A stretch of 64,000 nt of DNA from NCBI GenBank assembly GCA_033063855.1, contig CP093829.1, positions 14,849,537 through 14,913,536 of the forward strand. Direction: 5' to 3'. A program made the translations under genes and the position numbers. The notes beneath the pieces are model-generated. The model searched no databases, was not told where the DNA came from, and worked only from the letters and a program-made list of their open reading frames with translations. Every line of letters begins with the position of its first letter. Positions within the stretch are counted from its first letter, which is position 1. The DNA comes from Smittia aterrima. Its lineage: Eukaryota > Arthropoda > Insecta > Diptera > Chironomidae. Positions 52,017-62,100 of this stretch are shown piece by piece.

Positions 52017-55000
52017 ATGGCGAGCCACAAGTCGTCAATCAGCGATTCAAATCTAATTCCGCGCGTTAAACAGGTGAGAAGAGTTGAAAATATTAAATTT
52101 TATTTCTTAAATTTCTTTCGAGGTTAGTCAAAAATGTTAATCGATTTTTTTCTACTTTTCCTAATGATACGAACACAGTATTTAGATGAAAATGTCCATA
52201 AAACTTATGTTGATGTGGATGAAATGACTCAATCACTGATGTCGCGTTATCAAGAATATTCGCGCCGGAAACTTATTCCTTTTAGAATCTTAGTTGTTCA
52301 CGGTAATTTCTTGTGTGATGATAAGCAATTTTAAAGCAAATGTTAAATATTCTTTAATTTCACAGCTTACAAAACAGTCTTACATTCTTATGGACTAGAC
52401 AGTAATCCAGGATCAGATGTTGATGACGCCGGCAGTGATTTAGAAGTTATGGACGTGAGTAACTCATTCAACCGAAAATTTTAAGTGCCGGCAAAAATCG
52501 ATTTATTTTATTTTAGGATGTTAACAATGGTAATCATCTAAACAATACTTTAACAAATATGTACTTGAAAAAGGTTGGACAACCAAATCCTTCTTCATCA
52601 GAAGATCCAGCTATAAGTATTGACATTAGCAGTGACGAAGAGGATAATGGAAACAAACGCGAGAAAGTTGCTGCTCCTCATCAACCAGAAAACATTAGCC
52701 AAACACAATCAAAGCCAACGTCAGCTCCCGTCGTTCCGCCGTCAAATGGAGCAAAGTTGTTGAAGAATGATGCAATGTTCAGCTCTCTTTTTGAAAACTC
52801 ACGACCCGGCCCACTTTCAAAGAAAAAAAGACGATTAGAAATATTGGAAGAATCGCCGGTCCCAAATACAAGCACACAAGTGCCCACATCTGGTTCTAAA
52901 CCAAAGAAATTCAAAAAGGAAGTCTATGCTAAAAAGTCTGCTTTGACTTTTGCTGATGTCGGAGGAATGGACAAAGCTCTTAAGGAATTATGCGAGCTTA
53001 TTTTACACATTAAACATCCTGAAATGTACAAACACATCGGATTGCCACCACCAAGAGGATTTCTTCTTCACGGCGCACCTGGTTGTGGTAAAACACTTTT
53101 GGCTCATGCTATTGCTGGACAACTAGATGTTCTACTCCTCGAGGTACCGGCCACTGAACTTGTTGCTGGAGTTTCCGGAGAATCAGAGGAGCGCATCCGA
53201 GAGGTTTTCGAACAAGCTGCATCATTTGCTCCTTGTGTTCTCTTCATCGATGAGATAGATTCAATCTCTTCAAATCGCCAAACAGCTCAAAAGGACATGG
53301 AGCGTCGCATCGTTTCACAACTTCTTTCTTCTCTTGATAATCTTTCCAAATTGAAGTTTGGTGATCAAGTTTTAGTTATCGGAGCAACGAATCGACCAGA
53401 CTCACTTGATCCAGCATTGCGACGTGTTGGTCGATTCGATCATGAGATATCTCTTGGCATTCCAGATCGTCAAGCACGGGCACAGATTCTTCAGATCATC
53501 TCACGAAACTTGAAACTTCAGCGTCCCTTTAACTTTGACGAAATGGCATCATTAACGCCAGGATACGTTGGTGCCGATCTTCTTGCCCTTGCAACACGAG
53601 CAGCATCAACCGCTATCAAAAGAATCATCACAGAAAAAGAAGTGCGCAACATGGAAGAAAGCTTCAGTGATGATAAGAAAGCTGTTGAAGTGATTGACAA
53701 AATTGTCAACATTGACGATGACTCACTATTGATGGAAGTAGATGAAGACATAAATAAAGCAGCCGTCGATACAGAAGTAAAACAGTCCGAAAGTGAAGTG
53801 GACAAAGAAGTTGTTGATAAAGTTATGGAAGCAGAAAAGACTGATAAAGTCGCAGAAACAGAATCAGTTGATAAAGTCGAAGATTCGACAAAACCTGAAG
53901 ACAAAGATGCTCCAAACGTCACTGAAGAATCGTCCGAGACTCCGATAGTTTCAGAATCAACATCAACTCACATGGAAACCGAAGAAACACCAAAAGAAAC
54001 TCTCGCCAAGGTAATTGAGACGCAACCTGAGCTTAAGCTTCAATTCTCACTGGACAATATGATCAAGTGGTTGCGTAACGATATACAACCAATGACTGAC
54101 GAAGAATTGGAAACACTCGCTATCACAAGAGAGGATTTTCTTGATGCTGTCAAACACGTTCAACCTTCTTCAAAACGAGAAGGTTTCATCACAGTTCCTG
54201 ATGTTACATGGGACGATATTGGCTCCCTTCAAGATATTCGAGCAGAACTAAAATTGGCGATTCTCGCTCCCGTAAAATTCCCCGAAAAGCTACTTAAGCT
54301 TGGTCTTAATTCACCTTCGGGAGTTTTACTCTGTGGTCCACCAGGCTGTGGCAAAACGCTCCTCGCGAAAGCTGTTGCTAACGAAGCCGGAATCAACTTC
54401 ATCTCAGTTAAAGGACCAGAGCTTTTGAATATGGTAAAGTTTAATTTGATTACAAGTTAGAATGATTTATTATTAAAGATTTCTTTATTAAACAGTACGT
54501 CGGAGAAAGTGAAAGAGCTGTTCGTCAATGCTTCCAGAGAGCACGAAATTCGGCTCCTTGCGTTATCTTCTTTGACGAATTTGATTCATTGTGTCCAAAG
54601 CGATCTGACTCGGGCGAGAACTCAAGTCAGCGTGTTGTAAATCAGCTTTTGACCGAAATGGATGGAATTGAAGATCGAAAGGGAGTATTCTTAATGGCTG
54701 CTACTAACAGACCTGACATCGTAGATCCAGCTGTTCTTCGACCCGGCCGTTTAGACAAAATCCTTTATGTTGGACTTCCAGAGGAGCCTGATCGTATTGA
54801 CATTTTAAAAGCGCTGACCAAAAATGGAAGCAAGCCTGAATTGTCCGATGACGTTAAATTCGAAGAGATTGCAACGCTAACAAATGGATACACAGGAGCT
54901 GATTTAGCTGGATTGGTGCGTCAAGCTTCTCTTCAAACACTCAAAGAATCAATCGATGTTGATCAAGCAGACGAAGACTTGAGAGTTCGTAAAGTTCATT

Positions 55001-55156
55001 TTATTGATGCCATTAAAAATCTAAAACCATCTGTTGGCGATAAGGTAAGAAACTTTGAGTCATCATGTATTGAAGACGTCTAATAATTCTCTCAATTAGG
55101 ATATTAAACACTACGAGAAGTTGAAAGAAAAATATGGATCAAAGAAGGATGTTTGA
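52017..55156 (+). CDS. NVL: Nuclear VCP-like AAA-ATPase (ribosome biogenesis)
   Basis: Six exons: 52017-52073, 52179-52302, 52366-52454, 52517-54433, 54496-55044, 55100-55156, encoding 930 aa with consistent phases. The N-terminal domain (LIPRVKQYLDE...) resembles the NVL nucleolin-binding fold. Two AAA modules follow. D1 has Walker A GAPGCGKT (about residue 275), Walker B CVLFIDEID (about 331) and an arginine-finger stretch RRVGRFD. D2 has Walker A GPPGCGKT (about 697), Walker B VIFFDEFDSL (about 754) and VLRPGRLD. The C-terminus is the short basic helix typical of NVL. NVL (Drosophila smallminded) is a nucleolar unfoldase that removes factors from pre-60S ribosomes. The linker between D1 and D2 is unusually long and acidic (about nt 53650-54010), rich in Glu, Asp and DKV motifs. 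Both ATP sites look functional. Confidence 0.97.
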
Positions 55157-55354
55157 AGACACAAATGGAAGAAACACTGAAACCTTTGCGTTATTATTAT
55201 TACTTCTTACTGCCGTCAACCCTTCAGACACACCAAACATTCTATTCATTTTGATACGCACAGAAAACATTAAAAAAATTCTGAGTCATCAATGAATCTC
55301 TTGGAAAAATTTGATCCAACATAGTTTTCTGTTCAAAACAAAAGTTATTTAGAA

Positions 55355-55360
55355 AATAAA
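55355..55360 (+). terminator. Poly(A) signal of NVL
   Basis: AATAAA about 200 nt after the NVL stop codon. Confidence 0.55.
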
Positions 55361-55606
55361 GAAAAGAAAAACATTTCACGCCTTTTCGTTTCATTATATT
55401 AAATTTTCAGAAATATCAGAAGCATTAAATATCATCGTTAAATTTGCGATCTTCGCTTATCAAAATAAATATTTTAGTCACACGACCGAAGTAACTCAAC
55501 TGTAAAAGACATTAAGCTTATCAACTAAAACTTTGATTTCTTTTTGTAGAAAAAAATTTGGAGTAGCGACTTTTGATAAGAACAAAAACAAATTCGGTCC
55601 AGCGAG

Positions 55607-55642
55607 TATAAAAGCGCGACAGAATCTCCAAAAAATTTAGTC
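55607..55642 (+). promoter_or_regulatory. TATA/initiator promoter of the collagen gene
   Basis: TATAAAAG at 55607-55614 is followed 32 nt later by an initiator-like TTTAGTCC with A at 55639, the expected TATA-to-start spacing. No ATG-initiated gene lies between here and the collagen start. Confidence 0.65.
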
Positions 55643-55669
55643 CGTTCCGCGGTTTAGTGGCGATCAGTG

Positions 55670-56049
55670 GTAAGTTAGCTAGTGAAATGAAGTGAAGTGA
55701 TAGTGCCTAGTGAGAGAGGCGGGAGCTAAGTCGTAGAAGCGCTCTTGGATTAGCTTCAGGCTCTGCCTCACCCCTCTCGGCTCTCTCAAATTAAGAATTG
55801 TTATGGAAGATCGCGCGAATATCCTTAGCGTTATGCTCAATATTTCATATAAAGCTCTCTGAGCAAAGCTTTTTCTCGCGAGAGAAAGCTAGATCATTGA
55901 CTCGACCGGGTCTCATCTAAATTTCCACAAATCTCAAAATATAATTTGGTTCTTTATCAATTTTGAGCACAGTTTGACAAGACGCTTTTTACTTCATAGT
56001 GATTTTTCGGTATCTCAACGTCACAGTTATTTTAATTAGCTTTTTTCAG
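55670..56049 (+). other. Probable 5'-UTR intron of the collagen gene
   Basis: A consensus donor (G|GTAAGT at 55670) follows the predicted start site by about 30 nt. A good acceptor (TTTTTTCAG ending 56049) precedes the leader containing the start codon. The resulting leader would be short and contain one uORF. Confidence 0.5.
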
Positions 56050-56088
56050 GGATTGAAATTGGGAACTTTTGAAGTGATTTGATCTACT

Positions 56089-56106
56089 ATGAAAGTTTTT
56101 CAATAA
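56089..56106 (+). promoter_or_regulatory. Five-codon uORF before the collagen start
   Basis: ATG AAA GTT TTT CAA TAA ends 10 nt before the collagen ATG at 56117. Such a closely placed uORF could damp translation. Confidence 0.45.
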
Positions 56107-56116
56107 AAAGTGAACA

Positions 56117-59100
56117 ATGAGGAAAAGATTATTTGTGATAGCATGCATCGTGCTGGTGATTATCGCTAGCGTGAGTGCTGCAGAAGGTGAAGCTAAGAAA
56201 ACAAAGAAGAGGTCAAAATCAAAAAAGGTGAAAAATGTACAATCAGATGACGCTTCTCAAGTGCAAGCTCAACAGCCCATCGATGAATATCCAGAGAACT
56301 ACGACGATTACAATGATTATGAAGAAGGTGAAAATGCAAATGGAGCGGCAGGTGAGCCGAGAATTTTAATAATTCAGCTTCACTAACGACTTGAATTAAA
56401 TTTCGGAGCAACGAGGAAGTCGAAAATGATTCAAAAAACAAAATTTTCAAAGCTCTTATCTGTCTACGCACTGATCTTATGTGTGCTCCTTCGTCGAAGG
56501 TTATCGGCTTCGTTTTTGCAATAATCTCTGACACAATTTGGTCAAATCAAGTTACATGTTTAGGCACTGTTAACGTTACAAATGAAACAAAGAATATTTG
56601 AAAATTCACTTTGAGAAAGCTTTAATCGGATTTAGTTAATTCCTTGAAGGATCAATAAGAGTATTTAAGTTGAAGCTTAGTTGAATTCAGTTTGATTGTT
56701 ATGATCAAACCTTCAATGAAGATTGGTGACTTATATTTCGAAAAGAAAGAGTAAAAAAACTTGATTCCATCTTCCACTTTAATCGAATATCAAAAATATT
56801 TTGTAGAGCGGATGACGGTTGCGAGTTTGTCATTATCTGGGTTCAAAGGAAATAAATTAAATTAATCATTGGAAAGTGTCTGGCTAAGCTCTTATAACAC
56901 GCCGAATTAGTGGCGTCTAGGAAATGCCACCCGATGACAAAATTAAAAAAAAAAGCTATAAAAAATATTTGAGATAATTCCTATCTTCATTCACACGAGT
57001 TCATGACTTTTGCGGTATTATTTAATCAATCGCGTAATTAATACAGAAGTTGTCCTTGACCTAATCATTGTTATCAGTGTATTTTATTAATAATAAAATA
57101 TCTAACTATGTTTAGCTCGACACCCAGATGAAGTTGAAGCTACTACCATAGTCTTTAGACAACCTGAAGATGAAGTTCCACGAACAAATCCACCTGAATC
57201 TTTCGTTGGTAATTTAGCTGAAAATTTGCAATCGAAAAATGTTTTTAATATTTCTTCTTCATAAGCTCCATTCTCATGTTTATATGACGGACAGTGGTAT
57301 CGTGAGAGAGAAGAATTTAGAGAAGGGCCAAATGGATGCTCAATATGTCTTTGCGTTAACACTCAAGTTAAATGTAACGATGAAAGTTGCCCACGAGAAA
57401 CCACAACTACAGCAACAACTACAAGTACTCCTGCTCCTACAACGCCATTTGTTGACGGTCCTCGAGGTGATTCTGGATACTCAGGGGATCGTGGAGAACC
57501 TGGCGACCGAGGCACTCCCGTAAGAATTATATTCTTTTTATTAATATTTTTGTAATAATTTTTTTTTATTGATAAAAGGGGTCACCTGGAACACCAGGTG
57601 AGTTATTTTTAATAATCGAAAATTTGTTTTGAAATTAACATTAGTTATTATCATTTGAAACACAGGAACTCCAGGATTACCAGGGTGAGAAAATGATAAT
57701 TTTAATCTTATATGAAGCTCCTAATAATTTGTTTTATTTCTAGACCTCCGGGGCCACCTCCAGATTTGAGTTTTTATACACAACAGTTAACTGACCAAAT
57801 GGCGGGTTCAGACAAAGGCCCAAGTTTCCATCCTGAACAATTTCAATATTTGCAAGCATCGACGGGACCTGTCGGAGCAAGAGGTCCACCTGGTAAATTT
57901 TGTCTCTCTTATTTAAAGAGATTGTTAATGGAAAATATTATTTCATAGGGCCTGTGGGACAGCCAGGACCTCAAGGATTTCAAGGAATTCGCGGCGAACC
58001 AGGAGAGCCAGTAATTTCGTTGATTTTTTTTTTATTTGTACAATATATTATTTTATTAGGGACCGCTCGGGCCATCGGGGCCACCAGGAATGATCGGACT
58101 CACTGGTCCTCCAGGAAAAGACGGTGAAAATGGAGATGATGGAGAAGCAGGCCCTATTGGAGCACCAGGAACTCCTGGTCCAAGAGGATTGCCAGGTAAA
58201 TAAAACTGTTGTAAACAGAACCTTAAAATAATTTCATATTCTTATTTAAATTGTTTGTATTAGGCATGCCTGGTGTACCGGGTGTAAAAGGACACAGAGG
58301 ATTAACTGGACAAGACGGTCCAAAAGGAGAGTTCGGAGCAGCTGGAGAAAAAGGTAGCGTCGGATCTGTTGGACCAGTTGGAGCTCCAGGTTCACCAGTA
58401 AGTTCAACTTATATATTTTCATAAAACCATTTTTTAAGCAAATATTTTTAAAAGGGACCAGCAGGACCAAGAGGGGAACGCGGGAGAGAAGGTCCTAATG
58501 GCCCACAAGGATTAAGAGGAGCTGATGGAGCACAGGGACCTCCTGGACCAACGGTAATAAATCTTAATGTCGAAAAGAAATTTTAAAACATTTCTAAATA
58601 TATTAGGGATCAATTGGAAAATCAGGACCACCTGGATTCCCAGGTAATATAAGATTTACACTTATAGATATCATTGATGATAATAATGCATTTTCAGGAA
58701 GCCCTGGTAATAAAGGTGATAGCGGATCTCAAGGTCCAAAGGGATCTCAAGGACAACAAGTAAATATTAAGTCACAAATTTCAAATTGCATTTATTTATT
58801 TAAATTTCAAAGGGTGCGAGAGGAGAAGCTGGAAGACCAGGAATGACAGGCGAAGCAGGTCCACCAGGGACACCAGGAAAAGATGGTTTATCGGGAGAGA
58901 AAGGTAGTCCAGGAAGTCAAGGAATTTCTGGTCCTATTGGATTCCCAGGACCAAGGTGATTTAAATTTAACTGTCAAAATCAACTAATAATTTCTTTGTT
59001 AATTAACAGAGGTCCTGCAGGATTAAACGGAAGTCCTGGAGAACCAGGAGTTAAAGGAATGCCTGTATGTGTTTTATATGGTTCTCTTTGAATGTCTTTT

Positions 59101-62100
59101 CATAATTTCTAATCAAATATTAAATTTTATAGGGAATTCAAGGAGAAAGAGGATTTAAAGGTGATTCAGGAGTTAAAGGCGAACTTGGAGCCCCTGGTCC
59201 AAGAGGTTTAGCTGGAGCACTGGGACCTGAAGGAAAACGAGGAAAGCGAGGAATGAAGGGTCCAACAGGTAATCAGAAAATTAAATTGTTTATGAAATAC
59301 TAATTCTATCATTTTTCAAAAGGTCCACAAGGGCCACAAGGAGAGCGAGGTTCTCCAGGTATCACAGGTTTGCCCGGACCCGATGGCGTAGCTGGTCAAA
59401 AAGGTTTTATTTTTCAAAATTAAATCGATTCTCTTTTTATAATTTTTTTTCTCCAATTTTAGGGCAATCTGGTGATAGAGGAGCCACTGGAACTCAAGGA
59501 CCAAAAGGAAGCACTGGTGACGTAGGATCACCTGGAATTCAAGGTTTGTTTTTAAAGTTTAAAAATTATCAAAAATAACATCTGCTTTTGAAATTTTTAG
59601 GCATTCAGGGTTTAAGAGGGTTGACTGGCCGCATTGGTCCAATCGGTAAGAAATAGACATTTCTTATTTTAGATTAATTCAACATAAATGTATTTATCAT
59701 GTAGGTAAGCCGGGAGCTCAAGGAGAGCGTGGAATCCCAGGATCTGATGGGAAAGCTGGAGACATTGGCCCACAAGGTTTGAAAAAAACCCTAATACTCA
59801 TAAAATTGATTTTTATATTTTTTTTTGTATTTTTGATTAAAATAGGTTTACAAGGCTTACCAGGGCCGATGGGTCTTCAAGGTGACAAAGGTTTGACAGG
59901 AGAAGCAGGAAAAGATGGAGAACCAGGACCATCAGGTACGATTAAATAATGAATTAATTTGAAACAATGTTACCTTTTTCATTTACAGGTCAACCTGGAC
60001 CAAGAGGAGATAATGGAGCAGCTGGAAATCCCGGTAAAATTTAGTTTTGTTGTTTGAAATTGATATTTTATTTTAAATTTTTTACATTAAAGGTGTATCT
60101 GGGCCACCAGGACCTCCAGGACATGATGGTAAATTATATAATAAATAATTCTATATATGTAAATTTTTCTAAATTTTAAATGTACTCAAGGTGAAAGAGG
60201 GCCTGTTGGACAACCTGGTCCAGCTGGATTCCAAGTATGAAAAAGTTCTTATAGACATGTACTGTTTGCATCATGATTCATTTTAGGGTCTTCCTGGTGC
60301 CCCCGGAAATGCTGGTTCTGCTGGAAAAGATGGGCAGCAAGGTGAAGTTTGAATAGTTTAAAATGATTTGTCAAAATCTTAAAATAAAAATTTAGGACCA
60401 CCTGGAAACAATGGTCAACCTGGAGCTCCAGGAAATAGAGGTGAAAGAGGATTCCCTGGGGAGCGAGGACCATCTGGTTTGCCCGGTAGTCAAGGCGCAA
60501 AGGGAGAAACTGGAGCACAAGGTACTTTAAAACTAAAGTAATTAAAAAGCAATTACATAATTTGAATAAATTGTAAAGGTTTTGATGGTTCAACTGGACC
60601 AGCTGGAGCTCAAGGAAGCAAGGGACATCAAGGTTAATTTAATACATTTCTCTTGACTTTGCTTGTACTAATTATGTTTGTTAGGTTCACCTGGAATGGT
60701 TGGAATCCCTGGCATCAGAGGTCCAGCAGGAGTTGCAGGAGAGAAGGGAGAACGAGGATTGAATGGAAACACTGGCCCTGAAGGACCTCCTGGAAGAATC
60801 GGTATGAAAATAAAATTTCCTTCCTCATTATTCTATTTATTTGTATGTTTAAAGGCGAAAGAGGCCCACAAGGTATTGTTGGACCACCAGGGCCTCCTGG
60901 AGAACCCGCTGAGAGGTACAGTAATAAATTAGCTTTATTTAAAATAGAAATCATTTCACAATCACAAATCAACCAACAACTTCATCGTAAGCTTCAATGT
61001 CATCAGTTCCCCCAGCGTCAATTTCAGCGTCAGTTCCAGCGTTTATTACTGCAGGATATCCAGGATGGCCTCCACCGGCTTCTTCTGGAACCAATGCAAC
61101 ACCTTCCGTTCCAAATTTCATGCAGTCGAATTCTCTGAAGAGTAAAGACATTCCTTTGACACGAAATTTAAAAAGAATGTCAATTTCAAACCTGTCGATA
61201 AGATCGAAATCACCAACTGTTGCCGATATATCCAAACATAAGTGCATATTTCTTCCCACGAAATAAATATCGTGAAATCTTGCGCAAATTTCAAGCCAAC
61301 GATCGAATCTTGGCGGAGAAATACAAATTGGTCGTGGATTTTTCCCGCTCATCGTATTTTTATATAGGACATTTTCATTAAATGTCATCCGGAGTTCAAA
61401 TGCAAAGTCTTCGGGAATATATTTAATTTTCATACAGCCTTTGTTATTAAAGAAAAATCCTCCTATGCAACAACTGCATATTCCATTTTTACATTCACAT
61501 GGAATTCTTGATGAAACTGCTGCGACGGGATCTCCATTCACTGCTGGAATTTGTGGTTGCTTCAGCATATCTTTGATTTTTTTCTTCGACTGATTTTTTC
61601 TGCCCTCGCTTTCATTCATGATTCGTGAAATATTTTTTATGAACTCTTGTTCTAATTGCAAAATATTAGAGCCGTTAATCTTCAACGTTTCATTATCTGT
61701 ATTATTATTTCTAATTTGCGCTGCAAACGCTGCCGATACGAATACAAACATTACAAAAATTATCATTTCTCTCATTTTTAAAACTTTCACTTTTCAACAA
61801 CTTTTTCATGAATCACTTTACTTTGGTTTTTTCTTCGCAACTGACTTTGAACTTGACCAATGTCTCGCGCAGACTGAACGTTGTTAGCTTCAGCGCAGAT
61901 GATTTTAAACGTAACTCAAACTCTCTCTCTCTTTTCAAGTTTTTCGTTTCTCTTAAGTTGTCGTATGTGAAACTTAAAAACGCTTTATGTTTTACTCTTG
62001 AAATGCGATGAAAAATTCATGTAAAGCGGTGAAGTGAAAAGTACCTGGTTCGTTCGGAAACAAATATTTCTTCTCTTGTAAACATTATTCTTAATTTTTC

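Noticed and set aside
60860..60890. GPQGIV as a vertebrate-type collagenase cleavage site
   Set aside because: It lies only about 80 residues after GFPGER, whereas the vertebrate site is about 270 residues away, so the positions are not equivalent.
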